A stretch of 64,000 bases of DNA from an uncultured Alteromonadaceae bacterium (GTDB lineage: Bacteria > Pseudomonadota > Gammaproteobacteria > Enterobacterales > Alteromonadaceae): positions 62,001 through 126,000 of the forward strand of contig CANMXU010000006.1 in the NCBI GenBank assembly GCA_947501935.1. The letters are read 5' to 3'. Position 1 is the stretch's first letter, and each line of letters begins with the position of its first letter. The position numbers and the translations under genes were made by a program. Below the pieces are notes generated by a model, which saw only the letters and a list, made by a program, of their open reading frames with translations, ran no database searches and was not told where the DNA came from. This document shows, piece after piece, positions 9,701 to 20,600 of the stretch.

Positions 9701-9816
9701 TTGTCGAAATATGTTCTGGCATAGCTTAATTTAATTTTTAAAATAAATAAAAAAGCTAGGATTAACATGAGGACGGGAGTAATTAATAAACATCCCCATA
9801 ACATTGTCTCATTCAA
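6748..9816 (-). CDS. Hybrid sensor histidine kinase (TM-PAS-PAS-HisKA-HATPase-REC-REC-HPt)
   Basis: One N-terminal membrane span (about 7-29) is followed by a PAS-like region (about 35-150) and a PAS domain (about 165-280). HisKA has His309 in SHEIRTPMN. HATPase_c has the N box near 423-429, DTGIGI at 459-464 and GGTGLGL at 488-494. A divergent receiver (about 545-660, Asp598) is followed by a canonical receiver (about 690-810, Asp741 in MDIQMPVIDG). A C-terminal HPt domain has His892 in LHSFKG. This is a complete phosphorelay inside one protein. The gene lies 23 bp after the double-receiver gene and 10 bp before the HD-GYP regulator, so a c-di-GMP output is likely. No large periplasmic domain is present, so the signal is probably cytoplasmic or membrane-borne. 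Confidence 0.93.
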   Translation of the reverse strand: MNETMLWGCLLITPVLMLILAFLFILKIKLSYARTYFDKVFSALPQPLFILNENLELIFCNQAFTELTHISIKSDELIKHKDFGLVFELSLLDEIITADELLLTQSGELETTITIKGADGNQRIGIYKRKVIISKKNKPQLVGVFTDLSVMNEKEEKLESAMVEFQKLIDEAPDILVVINSQKKIVRINNQAKKISGYQESELREKSIYHLIPKANCVLDSSEKIAFKNGYDCDEHGDNDQQTLKTKAGKELPVEIKISTINFQDNDIYLLSIRDITARLENENALLNAKLQASLAQQSKSHFLANMSHEIRTPMNAILGFSNLAKELSTEGLLKDYLDKVDSSAHELLQIINDVLDLSKLDARNLEINEAEFNLETDIIEKVIPSIIENVESKQLELLCNYDIDIPPLLLGDQYRITQVLYNLLNNAFKFTETGAVTLSLSISGQTKETVSVLFEVSDTGIGIAETNITRLFKSFEQIDASSTRQFGGTGLGLAISKQLIDLMGGEIGVLSTLGEGSTFWFELTLKITENLPETCFELLENKNKRVLIFDTSPASMSIVLRYIKSFGAEDIVAMTDVTKAQKLISVDKENFDLVVIDCDSNHYDNFILLNLLSLIKRNTQVKIIAMLNHFQAKGIEQEDWKDYVDNVVEKPVTRHRMAYACQGILTHGFNHDNSDFSDNSIQYDFSDVSILLVEDNETNQELAVAVFSKLGIKVTLAKHGKEAIELLSKNPNAYDIVFMDIQMPVIDGIKATKLIRTQACYKDLPIIALTAHALEGDKERSLAAGMNDHITKPIHVNEVRNKIITWLDLQPEEDIHVEESVEKSEENEPQEWPYLKNISLLNLDSVMFRLDNDKALIVKMLNRYFTQQPEQVKVMFKALRENSSEAAIALHSFKGINQSIGFEQEANYCIELEVAFQQNSQYEISLITKLEREFKQLINLLAQVVWQEQSSKEYINDSEVLESLKFISRLLQDRDTQAVDELEKLLTKESNYTKAIQKCYAFAEIYQFEQAFDVLTCSMET

Positions 9817-9839
9817 AATAAAGTCCTTTATATTGACAA

Positions 9840-11435
9840 TTAAACCGCAGAGCTACGATTACCGCTATTTAACTTTACATGTAAACGAGTTTCTTCGTCA
9901 TTGGTATCTAATAAAAGACTTCCGCCTAAAGCCTCGGTAATAAGTTTAGCGGAGTATGTCCCCAACCCAGTACCATTGGCTTTACCTTTAGTAACATACT
10001 TATCAAAAAATCGATTAACAATAGCTTCATCAACACCACCAAGGTTATAAAATGTGATAATCTGTTGAGAGTTTTCTACTTTATGAAAAATCATTAACTC
10101 ACTTCCTCTTGGAGCGGCTTCAATAGCATTTAAGAGAAGATTACTTAACATGGTATAAAGTAAAACTTCATCCCCCTGTACATAACAGTTTGTAGGTACG
10201 TAATTATCCAAACTCAAGCTTTTTTCTTTCATCTCTTTTGAAAGAGTACCTGCTACGTTATTAACCACTTTGGTCAAGTTAACGTTCGATAATGTTGGCT
10301 TAAAACTTTTATCTTCAATTTTAACCATACTGCTTAATGATTCAATTAAACGTTCAATTGTCGTTCTAGCCTTTTCTAAAACAATTCCTTCTTGAACCGC
10401 TTGATTATTTGTAATACTTTTTTGCATTAAACGATAAGAAATATCATGAAGGTTGTTTAGTGGTATTTTAATATGGTCGAACAAAATTCTCTCTAAATCA
10501 GCTTTTAATGCAAAGTTATCTATATACGTATCAATTTGATTTTGCATCATCTTTTGATATTCAATATGTTTCTTTTGGTTACTAACTCGGGCAAGCAAGA
10601 TTTGATTATTTATTGGCTTAGTCACATAGTCAGCAGCTCCCATGGATAAACCTTTCACAATATCTTCTTCATCTGCTTTCCCTGTAACGAAAATCACCGG
10701 GATCTCTGCAGTAAGTGAGTGTTTTTTTAATTGATTAAACACTTGATAACCATTCATATCTGGCATCATAATATCGAGTAAAATCAAATCTGGTGGAAAT
10801 TCGTTGCATATTTGAATAGCAGCTTTACCATCAGTTGCAAATTTAACTCTACCTAACGGCTTTATCGCCTTTGTCGCTATATCAATATTATCGGGGTTAT
10901 CATCAACAACTAAAATAGTAAAACAAGATTCTGATATTTCTGGTGCTCGTTGTGAAAATGCTGTGATATTCAGTGGTTTATCATTTTTCTCAATTTTATG
11001 AGAAAATTGCTCTTCAAACCGAGTATTTAGCGGATTCTTAAATGCTTTGTTCAAATGCTTTTGAAATGAAGCAAAGCTAAGCGGCTTAGCAATATATTCT
11101 GAAACCCCTGCTTTTAAGGCTTTTATTACACTTAGTTGCTCTACAAGTGAGGTGCAAAATATAAAGGGTGTTATCTTAGTCTCTTCTCTTTGACGACACC
11201 ATTGAAGTAACTCAATGGCATCAGAACCATTAACATCTCTTTCAGAAATAATTACATCTGGTGTTGTTTGGTTTAATATGCGCTGCGCTTCGCTAACCTT
11301 CAAAGATTGGTGAATTGGATGAAAGCCCATTTCTCGTAACATTTTAACTATCGCCGAACGCATAATATCTGCGGGCTCAATAATTAATGCCGACTTTCCT
11401 ACATGACTATTCTTTACTATATCCTCTGAAAACAT
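9840..11435 (-). CDS. Double-receiver protein with C-terminal HATPase (kinase-like)
   Basis: First receiver (about 14-135): ungapped alignment with the CheY pattern puts Glu65 (IISERDVNG) where the phosphorylated Asp should be, so it is probably a constitutive mimic or non-phosphorylatable. Second receiver (about 172-290): canonical, DD at 178-179, Asp221 in LLDIMMPDMNG, Lys273. The C-terminal part (about 310-525) has a helical dimerisation region and a HATPase_c domain with an N box (LLLNAIEA) and GTGLGTYSAK. The usual His position of the H box reads Asp320, with a neighbouring His321, so autophosphorylation is uncertain. First gene of the run with the hybrid kinase and HD-GYP regulator. Confidence 0.88.
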   Translation of the reverse strand: MFSEDIVKNSHVGKSALIIEPADIMRSAIVKMLREMGFHPIHQSLKVSEAQRILNQTTPDVIISERDVNGSDAIELLQWCRQREETKITPFIFCTSLVEQLSVIKALKAGVSEYIAKPLSFASFQKHLNKAFKNPLNTRFEEQFSHKIEKNDKPLNITAFSQRAPEISESCFTILVVDDNPDNIDIATKAIKPLGRVKFATDGKAAIQICNEFPPDLILLDIMMPDMNGYQVFNQLKKHSLTAEIPVIFVTGKADEEDIVKGLSMGAADYVTKPINNQILLARVSNQKKHIEYQKMMQNQIDTYIDNFALKADLERILFDHIKIPLNNLHDISYRLMQKSITNNQAVQEGIVLEKARTTIERLIESLSSMVKIEDKSFKPTLSNVNLTKVVNNVAGTLSKEMKEKSLSLDNYVPTNCYVQGDEVLLYTMLSNLLLNAIEAAPRGSELMIFHKVENSQQIITFYNLGGVDEAIVNRFFDKYVTKGKANGTGLGTYSAKLITEALGGSLLLDTNDEETRLHVKLNSGNRSSAV

Positions 11436-11640
11436 GAGCTACTCCTATTAACCCTAACGTTGATCATAATTTTCAGCTAGGTAACTACTGACATTCTGTT
11501 ATTAAATACTATTGCGTCAATTGATGTTCATGATCATTTTTTTATTTTCTAATACCTAAGTAAACAATAAGACTATATTCTAAAATCAAACTAAGCGACT
11601 AAATACAAACAAGTATTGTTAATAATAAATACTAGTCGCA

Positions 11641-14600
11641 TTAACTTGATTGCGATATTTCATCTAGTATTGATTGAGCTTTTGTATAATCAAAATTCTC
11701 AACCGAGGCTTTTAAAGCATCACATTGAGCTTTATGAGATAAATATAACGATGAATTATGTATCTCTTTCACTAATTCTATAGCTTCAGCGTCATATTCA
11801 GTTAACTTCTTAGCAAGTGATGTCATCAACAACTGAGGTTCAGTATTAGACACCCTAGCCACCTTCTCTTCACTTTCAATTAAACATGCTTGTACTTGTG
11901 GTATGACTTGGTCAAGAGTTCGGGCAGCTTCACTTATCAGTAACTTTATCTCAACAAACTTACCATGGGTCTTTAATATCTCTTCAATTTTTGAAAAGGT
12001 AAGACTAGCTTTGTCCATGCCTAGGGTTGCAGCAGCACTTTTTAAGCTATGTGCTAAACGCGTGCAAACGTCGGAGTCACTGTCATTCAAAGCCTTGTTA
12101 AACTTATGACGAATATCTCCATTATCATTAGCAAACTTAGCCATCAATTGATTTAACAATTGCACATTGTTTTGGCAATTCGCTAGCGCTGAGCTTTCGT
12201 CGATGCCATCAATCTTAGATAGTGAAGACAGAAACTGTTGCTCGATAATCGGAAAAGTTGAAACAGAATTTTCGCTTTCAAGTAAAGGTGTATCTTGTGG
12301 GACAATATTTTTAGAGCACATCCATTTAGCAATGCTCTGGTACATTTTATGTGGATTAATAGGTTTGGATATATGGTCATTCATTCCCGATGCGAATGCT
12401 TTTTCTTTATCACCCGCCATGGCATTGGCGGTCATGGCTATGATCGGCAATTGTTTAAATTTTTCAAAGGTTCGAATTTTTGTCGTTGCACTATAGCCAT
12501 CCATCACAGGCATCTGGCAATCCATCAACACACCATCATAAGTGTTGCAATTTAGCTTCTCAATGGCCTCTTGCCCATTGCAAGCTAGGTCAACTTCTAT
12601 TCCTTTTAACGTTAATAATTCTATTGCCAGATCTTGATTAAATTCATTATCTTCAACCAATAAAACTTTTAACCCTGATAGCTGCTCAAATGATAATTTA
12701 TTAGTTGAGTTTTGCATCGAACCTAGCGCTGGTTTTTTTTCTGCTGTAAATAAATACATGATTGAATCAAGTAAATTTGATGGAGTGATAGGCTTTTCGA
12801 CAAAAGCACGAATATCAACGCCCTCTGCTTGAGCCATTGCATCTTCACGACTATAAGCAGTTACCATGATACAAAACGGCAACTGTGTTATATGCGTGCT
12901 ACGTTGCATTTCTCGCATGGTTTCAATGCCGTCCATATTAGGCATTTTCCAATCCATAATGACCAAATTAAATTGCTGATTTTTGTTTTGAGCCTCTTCC
13001 ACTAACTTAATTGCTTGAAAACCATCGTTTGCAGTGGTCACTTTAAATTTAAAACTATCTAAGATTGATGCAATAATTTCTCTTGATGTCGCATTATCAT
13101 CAACAACCAAAGTATGAAAGTCATTAAAAACGGGAATGTAATTTTCTAGCTCGCTGATACCGTCTTTAATTTTAGTCTGTGATATACCAAAATCTAATTG
13201 AAAGCTAAACGTTGAACCCAAATCGTAAATTGACTCAACTTTTATCTCTCCTCCCATCAAAGTGACTAAATTTTTCGAGATAACTAACCCTAAACCACTA
13301 CCGCCATACTTTCGTGTAACTGAGCTATCTACTTGAGAGAAAGACTTAAACAAGCTTTCTAACTGTTCTTCTTTCATGCCAATACCGGTGTCTTCCACAA
13401 GGAACTTGAGAGAAACTTTTTCTTCCGTTAGTTTTACCGGCTCGACGGTGATGATCACTTCCCCAACATTGGTAAACTTAATGGCATTACTCGCTAGATT
13501 AATGAGTACTTGATTCAACCTCAAAGGGTCACCAATCAGGTAAAAAGGAACATTGGGGGAGATTTTAAAAAATAAGCCGATGCCTTTTTCTTCAGCTTTT
13601 AAACTCAATACATTGGTTAAATGCTCAAGTGTTTCGCTTAAGTTAAATTCGATTTTTTCTATTTCAAGTTTACCGGCTTCAATTTTAGAAAAATCTAGAA
13701 TATCATTAATAATGCCTAACAAAGACTCTGCTGAGCGATATGTTTTAACCACATAGTTATGTTGCTTTTCCGACAAATTGGTTTGTAATGCCAGATGCGT
13801 CATTCCCATGATGGAGTTCATAGGTGTTCTGATTTCATGAGACATATTGGCAAGAAAATTACTCTTCGCTTCGGTAGCTTCTTCAGCTTTTTCTTTAGCA
13901 GCAATTAACTCTTGCTCTAATACCTTCCTATCACTAATATCTCTAATTGCTGCAGAAACAAGGCTCCCAGACTTTCCTTTGATTGGGCTTAAACTAATTT
14001 CAACGGGAATTAAGTCACCATTTTTACATAACGCTTTTAAATTAAGTCCAGGTCCCATAGCGCGTATTTTAGGCTTTTGAATATAACCGTTTCTTAAGTT
14101 TTCATGTCCTGACCTATTCTTTTTAGGTATCAACATTTCAATGGCTTGGCCAATAAGTTCCTCTCTTTGGTAACCAAATAAATTTTCAGTTTGTTTATTC
14201 ACTAATACAATAACTCCACTTGCATCTGCAATAATCATACTGTCTGGCGCAGATTCGAGCATATCCCTGAATTCTTTTTCCTTACCTTTAATTTCATGAA
14301 GCAATGTTTCTAGTTTTTGATCATGATAAAAGATGATCTGTAAAAACCTTAAAATTAACACTAAAAGCACGAGTAGCACTGCAGGCACTAAGACAACAAA
14401 CCAAGAGTTTTCAGGGTAAAGGGAATTGCTTTTAGACAAAGCGATTACTTTAAAGTGCTGATTAAAAATTTCGAGTTCTATCGTTTGATTAAACAGTTCA
14501 CTAGTGTGCTCTTTGTCTGCTATTCGGGAATAATGTGTGTAAATGGGGGTTTGGGAGCTATCAGTAAAAAACTGTAATTCTAATCCGGCAGGTTCAGTAT

Positions 14601-16206
14601 ATTTAGATATTATTGTCTCTAATATTTTACCCAGTTCGACTACTGCAACGACAACCCCTTTGAGGTTACTCATATTTTGAGTGCCTTTTGTATTTTGCGA
14701 GTTTATATAAACAGGGCTAAAAAGAATAATGCCTTTAGTCACTTCTGATTTTTGAATTAAATGAACCAAATGGCTAGCAGCCAATTCATTTTTTTGAATC
14801 GCAGTTAAAAGTGCTCCTTGCTCCATAGGGTTTGAAGAAATATCAAAACCTATCGCTTGTCGGTTATTTTTAATAGGCTCAGCAAAAACCACAGGAAAAT
14901 AGAAATCTTTATTCGCTGCCGGCACAATTTCATTTCCACTATTCAATGTATTTATTGCGTAATGCTTCCCGTGAATTAATTTTTGATTCGCAACAAAAAG
15001 CCCCAGGTTTTCATTGTTAATGAAAGGGCTCCACTGTAATGAAACTAGGCCAGCTAGTTTATTTAAGTCATGTTTTGTAAGTAAGTAAAACTCATGTGCT
15101 GTAATTTCTTTCGAGGAATTAAACGCATTTCTAAGGTCTTCAAGAGCATCAATATAGATTTCTTCCCCTTGCTTTAGTGACTTTATATGACTAACAACAG
15201 CGGCATTAAAACTCGCATTAACTTTAGTATGATGATTAACTTTTAAGTATTGATAAAGTGTGAAGGTAAGCACCAAACTGACCGTTGTTAGTGCCCCGTA
15301 AATAAATGTTTTGTGTTGCTGCAAACGACGCCGGCCTTTATCCAAAGAAACAAAGTGTCCATAAAAAACAAAAGAAAGTACGATTAAAGAGCCTATTAAT
15401 AAGATGCCCTCATCAATAAATAGTTGATTATCATTTTGAAGAGTGGCCGTAATATTATTTTCATAAGTAGATAAAGCCTGCCATAAACCTATCGTAACTA
15501 TTGTTGAAAAACAGCCTAAACCGTATGCCCTTATTGACTTTATATATTGCTTACTTTTATCAGCATTAAGCACAAACTCTACATATTGAATAATACAACA
15601 GCCAAAAAGAATAAAACCTAAAGAGGTATGCACCGCCATTTTGGTTAACTTCCCCCAACCATACGCGGTATCAATACTTCCTATATAGCCTATTAAAGCT
15701 ACGGTACCTAAACTCGCAATTAGATAACCAACCATTAAAACAATAACGCTAGAGACTAAACGTTTCTGATGTAAACTAAATAAAAACAAAACAAAACCAG
15801 CCCCCAAAAAACATAAGGCGGTATTCGGTGCCATTCGTCCTGGGTGAGATGAATTTACATCGATATAATGCTCCATCAACGCTTGATCGATACCAAATGA
15901 AACGTTGAATACGTATTGGCACAAGGTTAAAAAGCCTAAAAGCATAAGTAACAAGCTAAGGAATATTGTTAATTTATTCTTTCGATAAAAAAGACTAAAT
16001 AAACCTAAAGCTGAAATCACAAAACCTAATGCAGTATTAAATTGCATTGGTACAAAAGATGGGTTTACTTGAATTAAACTCGTATTGCTAGTGAACCAAC
16101 CTAAAAGAACGGACATGCCTAAAAATAAAATACTAAGGGCAAGCACAAGATGAACAAATGTGTATTGGTATGTGTTCTTGGTGAAAAAATCACTTTTATT
16201 CGTCAT
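11641..16206 (-). CDS. Large CHASE-domain hybrid histidine kinase (1521 residues)
   Basis: Order of parts: about eight N-terminal membrane spans (17-320, a MASE-like sensor), a periplasmic CHASE-like domain (about 325-600), a further span (601-625), and PAS (about 645-760). HisKA has His790 in SHEIRTPMN. HATPase_c has DTGIGM at 939-944 and a GGSGLGL box. Receiver 1 has Asp1085 in MDWKMPNMDG and receiver 2 has Asp1229 in MDCQMPVMDG. HPt has His1386 in LAHSLKSAAATLG. Every catalytic box is intact, so a full His-Asp-His relay is expected. The CHASE domain implies an extracytoplasmic small-molecule ligand. The gene is divergent from the AAA-like pair and shares a 156-bp intergenic region with it. 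Its dedicated response regulator is not obvious; the nearby HD-GYP protein is a candidate. Confidence 0.92.
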   Translation of the reverse strand: MTNKSDFFTKNTYQYTFVHLVLALSILFLGMSVLLGWFTSNTSLIQVNPSFVPMQFNTALGFVISALGLFSLFYRKNKLTIFLSLLLMLLGFLTLCQYVFNVSFGIDQALMEHYIDVNSSHPGRMAPNTALCFLGAGFVLFLFSLHQKRLVSSVIVLMVGYLIASLGTVALIGYIGSIDTAYGWGKLTKMAVHTSLGFILFGCCIIQYVEFVLNADKSKQYIKSIRAYGLGCFSTIVTIGLWQALSTYENNITATLQNDNQLFIDEGILLIGSLIVLSFVFYGHFVSLDKGRRRLQQHKTFIYGALTTVSLVLTFTLYQYLKVNHHTKVNASFNAAVVSHIKSLKQGEEIYIDALEDLRNAFNSSKEITAHEFYLLTKHDLNKLAGLVSLQWSPFINNENLGLFVANQKLIHGKHYAINTLNSGNEIVPAANKDFYFPVVFAEPIKNNRQAIGFDISSNPMEQGALLTAIQKNELAASHLVHLIQKSEVTKGIILFSPVYINSQNTKGTQNMSNLKGVVVAVVELGKILETIISKYTEPAGLELQFFTDSSQTPIYTHYSRIADKEHTSELFNQTIELEIFNQHFKVIALSKSNSLYPENSWFVVLVPAVLLVLLVLILRFLQIIFYHDQKLETLLHEIKGKEKEFRDMLESAPDSMIIADASGVIVLVNKQTENLFGYQREELIGQAIEMLIPKKNRSGHENLRNGYIQKPKIRAMGPGLNLKALCKNGDLIPVEISLSPIKGKSGSLVSAAIRDISDRKVLEQELIAAKEKAEEATEAKSNFLANMSHEIRTPMNSIMGMTHLALQTNLSEKQHNYVVKTYRSAESLLGIINDILDFSKIEAGKLEIEKIEFNLSETLEHLTNVLSLKAEEKGIGLFFKISPNVPFYLIGDPLRLNQVLINLASNAIKFTNVGEVIITVEPVKLTEEKVSLKFLVEDTGIGMKEEQLESLFKSFSQVDSSVTRKYGGSGLGLVISKNLVTLMGGEIKVESIYDLGSTFSFQLDFGISQTKIKDGISELENYIPVFNDFHTLVVDDNATSREIIASILDSFKFKVTTANDGFQAIKLVEEAQNKNQQFNLVIMDWKMPNMDGIETMREMQRSTHITQLPFCIMVTAYSREDAMAQAEGVDIRAFVEKPITPSNLLDSIMYLFTAEKKPALGSMQNSTNKLSFEQLSGLKVLLVEDNEFNQDLAIELLTLKGIEVDLACNGQEAIEKLNCNTYDGVLMDCQMPVMDGYSATTKIRTFEKFKQLPIIAMTANAMAGDKEKAFASGMNDHISKPINPHKMYQSIAKWMCSKNIVPQDTPLLESENSVSTFPIIEQQFLSSLSKIDGIDESSALANCQNNVQLLNQLMAKFANDNGDIRHKFNKALNDSDSDVCTRLAHSLKSAAATLGMDKASLTFSKIEEILKTHGKFVEIKLLISEAARTLDQVIPQVQACLIESEEKVARVSNTEPQLLMTSLAKKLTEYDAEAIELVKEIHNSSLYLSHKAQCDALKASVENFDYTKAQSILDEISQSS

Positions 16207-16362
16207 TGTATTGCTACCCTAAACATCCATTTTTAATTTGCTCAACAAACCTCACGTTACAAAAAACAGTGCTCAGAAGTTAATAGAAGCTATAATCTTA
16301 GATTTCTATAATATTTACTATATACTTAAAAAAAACAATAATCTATTTAACAAGGAAAGCCA

Positions 16363-17679
16363 TTGAATCATCAAGAAGCTAAATCGCTACTGTCAGTTAA
16401 ACTTCCGGAAAGCAGCCTTTCACTCATAAAAGTAGAAGTATTTCGCTTATCTTGGCAAGGCAAAGGTTACAATATTATTGCGGAAGAAACTGGCTATGAT
16501 CATGATTATGTTCGTAAAGCTGGTTCTCAATTATGGGCTGAATTAACAAAAATTTTAGAACAAACCGTTAATAAACGAAATTTCCGCACCATTATGGAAA
16601 GCATCCTTCAAGAGAATCATCAAAAAAATATTAAACAGCCTGACTTTCCTGGAACTACTATTGCTTTTAGTTCACCTTTCTACATTGAGCGCTCTTCTGA
16701 AGAAGCTCGATCTTATAATGAAATAATGAAACCTGGCGCTATTGTAAGAATAAAAGGCCCTGTCAAAATGGGAAAAAGTTCTTTAATGCATAGGGTTGCA
16801 GATCATGCGAATAGCGAAGGTATGGCACAAGTTGTTATCGACTTTAATAAAGCCGATAGAAAGATACTGTCTGATACCGACCTATTACTAAAATGGCTTT
16901 GTATACAAACCACACTGCAATTAAATGTAGAAAATAAACTTGATGATTATTGGCATGACATTATCGGCAGTAAAATTTGTTGCAGTAACTACATAGAGCA
17001 GTATGTGTTACCCCAAATAAACAGCCCTATTTTATTTATTTTCAGTGATATCGACGTAATATTTGATTTTGAAGACACCTATAAAGATTTTTTCCCTTTA
17101 TTACGCTCTTGGCATGAAGAGTCAAAGCATAATGATAATTTCAAAGAAATCAGGCAACTTCTGATTTATTCTACTGAGGCTTATACTCAACTAGACATCA
17201 ACCTATCACCATTTAATGTCGGCCTTCCTATTGAACTTGCTCCTTTTAATGCCGAGCAAATAACTCAACTATGTCATGTTTACGGTTTTTCATGGACTAA
17301 TGATGGTGGCATGAACAGCCCAATCACTTTGATTCTAAAAAAACTTGGTGGACACCCTTACCTTACGCAATTAACGCTATATCACCTATCAACTAGTGAA
17401 GGTGCATTAGAAAGTCCTTCGGCAGAACTCACAAATATCTTAAATAATGCTCACCGCTCAAGTGGCATTTTTGGTGACTTTTTAAAACAATTGTTGCACC
17501 TATTTATAGGTAATCAACACTGCCAACAAGCACTGTTGCGTTTGTTTAATAATGACACCTTAACTCGACAAGAAATAAATTTACTTGAAAATACCGGTAT
17601 TATTCGAATGAGCAATGACAGCCCGGTGGTCATTTCTCCAGTATTAATTAAGTATTTAAAAGATCACTGCCATGCATAA
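16363..17679 (+). CDS. AAA-like ATPase with N-terminal vMAP-type helical domain
   Basis: Residues about 8-82 match the N-terminal helix-turn-helix-like domain I know from cyanobacterial AAA-like and vWA-MoxR-associated proteins; landmarks are WQGKGYNIIAEETGY, GSQLWAEL and VNKRNFR. Residues about 100-400 match the AAA-like domain (Pfam AAA_35), with FYIERSSEE, Walker A GPVKMGKS (132-139) and a Walker B-like FIFSDID (225-231). It is thought to be a STAND-like ATPase switch; the function is unknown. The start is TTG at 16363, chosen because AAGGAA lies six to seven bases upstream and no in-frame ATG is better placed. It overlaps the next gene by eight bases, so the two are coupled. Confidence 0.85.
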   Translation: MNHQEAKSLLSVKLPESSLSLIKVEVFRLSWQGKGYNIIAEETGYDHDYVRKAGSQLWAELTKILEQTVNKRNFRTIMESILQENHQKNIKQPDFPGTTIAFSSPFYIERSSEEARSYNEIMKPGAIVRIKGPVKMGKSSLMHRVADHANSEGMAQVVIDFNKADRKILSDTDLLLKWLCIQTTLQLNVENKLDDYWHDIIGSKICCSNYIEQYVLPQINSPILFIFSDIDVIFDFEDTYKDFFPLLRSWHEESKHNDNFKEIRQLLIYSTEAYTQLDINLSPFNVGLPIELAPFNAEQITQLCHVYGFSWTNDGGMNSPITLILKKLGGHPYLTQLTLYHLSTSEGALESPSAELTNILNNAHRSSGIFGDFLKQLLHLFIGNQHCQQALLRLFNNDTLTRQEINLLENTGIIRMSNDSPVVISPVLIKYLKDHCHA

Positions 17680-20600
17680 TCAATTTCAGGTTGGTGGCAG
17701 TTTAACTTCAGATTCTACGGTATATGTTAAACGAAGTGCCGACTTAGAAATAACCACTGCGCTTAAAAATAACGAACTGTGTTATGTGTTCAATACAAGA
17801 CAAATAGGGAAGTCGTCGTTATTACTCAAAACTAAAAAGTTGATGCAGTCATTTGGTTACAAATGTAGCTATATTGATATTAGTCGTATTGGTAGTATCA
17901 ATATAACAAGCGAGCAATGGTATGCTGGGCTAGCCTTTGAACTGTGGCGCAATTTTTCTCTCCCCTCTGGCATGGCTTTTTTTGAATGGTGGAAAGGTTT
18001 AGGAGATATTCCGGCACCTCAAAAACTCAGCCTCTTTTGGGAGGAAAAATTACTCGAAGCATTTCCAGAAGATTCCTTTATTTTATTCTTTGATGAAGTA
18101 GATAGTGTTATTTCATTGCCTTTTGCGGCCGACGACTTTTTCACGGCCATACGCAGTGCATACAACACGGAAAAAAATGAAAATATAGGGCGAATAAACT
18201 TTGCTATATTTGGTGTTGCTTTACCCTCAGACCTAATTAGTGACTCATCAAGAGCTCCTTTTAATATTGGCAAGGCAATTGCGCTTGACTGTTTTACAAT
18301 CGACGAAGCTGTGCCACTAATTTCTCCATTTTGTTTACCGACTAGTCAGCAAAAAACCATACTTAAACGAGCTCTATATTGGACCGGTGGACAACCTTTT
18401 CTTACGCAGAAGTTGCTTTCAATGGCACTCACTCAGTTAAAGAATGATCAACTAAATTTGATAAATGAAGAAGCTATTGATCAACTTGTTCAAGATTATA
18501 TTATTGATAATTGGCGTAATAATGACACCCCCGAACACCTTAAAACAATTTATGATCGAGTCACCTTAGATAAGAATAATGTTCAACTGTTAAGTGACTA
18601 TTTGAAAGTTTGTCATGGCGATATCTTCCCAGAGCATCTTGATAACTACCAACGTTTATATTTAACAGGTTTAGTACATATCAAAAACAAGACAGTTGTG
18701 GTTAAAAATCAAATATATAAAACCATCTTTTCTTCACAATGGGCAGAAGATGAATTATCAAAATTACGCCCTTACCATAATAAAATGCATCAATGGATAT
18801 TGGTGCAATCTGACAAGCATTTACTCAATGAAAAAGAGCTAGCTGATGCAAAGGTTTGGGCAAGTACCCGCTCGCTATCTGAACAAGATTACCAATATTT
18901 AGCCAGCTCACAAGAAAAACAGAATAAAGACGTTAAGCTTAAAAACGAACAACTAAATACTGAAATAAGACAAAGAAGACTGACAGAAGAAAAGTTACAA
19001 AAAACATTAGCCGAACTTGATGTAGCTAAGCTACAAGCAGAAAATGCAAATAAAGCTAAAAGCCTATTTTTAGCTAAAGTAAGTCATGAAATACGTACCC
19101 ATGTTAATAGTATTATTGGCATTAATTACCTTGCTAGGAAACAACCTGAACATGCAGAACACCTAAAAAGCATCGACAGAGCAGCTAATTACATGCACAC
19201 AGTCATAAATGATATGGTCGATATTAACCAAATCGAACGAGGTGAACTTACATTCCAGCAAGAAGCCTTCTATATAGACTCAATTATTGATAATTTAATT
19301 AACATTAACGCGCCAATGATATTCAATAAAGGGCTAAACTTCCTTGTTGATATCCCTGGCAGTATCACACCACCACTTCTCAGTGATCCACGCAGAATAG
19401 AGCAAGTCCTGTCTAACTTGTTAGCAAATGCCATCAAGTATTGTTCTATCGGCACGATTTCTGTCAAAATAAAGGAAGTGTTAACCGACACCACAGAAAA
19501 TCAAAAATGTTATCAATTTTCAGTGTCTGACACGGGGCAAGGGGTTAGTAAAAAGTGTGTCAGTGGGGTAATTAATAACTCAAGTCACTCCTCTTTAGAA
19601 ATGGGTATAGGTTTAACCATTTGTTATGAATTACTGAACATGATGGGAAGCGAGTTAATTGTTGAAAGCATTTATGGCCAAGGCTCAACATTCTCTTTTA
19701 CATTAACATTCGACATCGTCACTGAGACCAGTGACAGCATTAAAAAACTGCCCATTGTTGGCATTCCATCAACATTAATGCCGGAAGTAGTTAAAAGTCT
19801 ACACACAATAAATTGTACTGTTTTTCAATATGATATTAATGATGATACTTTTGAAGATCACAACATTGATATTTTCTTACTCGATGAAAATTATCTGCAA
19901 TATCAACAACAGCTTTTAACCTTATCAAACACGCGCAAAATAGAACTTATTCCATTATTAACCATTGGCAGTGCTTACCCTCATTGGTTAACAACACTCA
20001 ATTATAATAACCGAATAGATTTACCTATTACGCCAAGGAAAATATACCGTGAATTAATTTCATTCCGCCAAGCACCTACAAGCAATACATTTAAACTTCC
20101 AGAAATAGAGCAAGCAAATAATTATCATATCCTTGTCGCTGAAGACGATGAAATTAATCAAGAAATTATGCGTTCATTACTCACATTGATGGGCATAAAT
20201 GTCACTATCGCTAATAATGGTCTAGAAGCAACTGAAGCTATAACAAGGTCAAAATTCGATTTAATTCTTATGGATATCGAAATGCCATTAATGGATGGGA
20301 TAGAAGCTGTACAGGTGATTCGATCTTACGATTCTTCAAATAACAATATAAAAAATATACCTATAATAGCGATGACCGCTCATGCTTTACTAGGTGATAA
20401 ACAAAAGTTTATTCGCAAAGGAATGAATGATCACCTGAGCAAGCCTATCGAACCACAACAACTTACAAATGCCTTACGTCAATGGTTACCAAAGATAACG
20501 GTTAAAGAAGTTAACCCATCAGAAGCTAGATTCCCAAAAATAGCGGGAATTAACATCTCAGAGGGGCTAATTAGGTGTAACCATAACCACGTACTTTACC

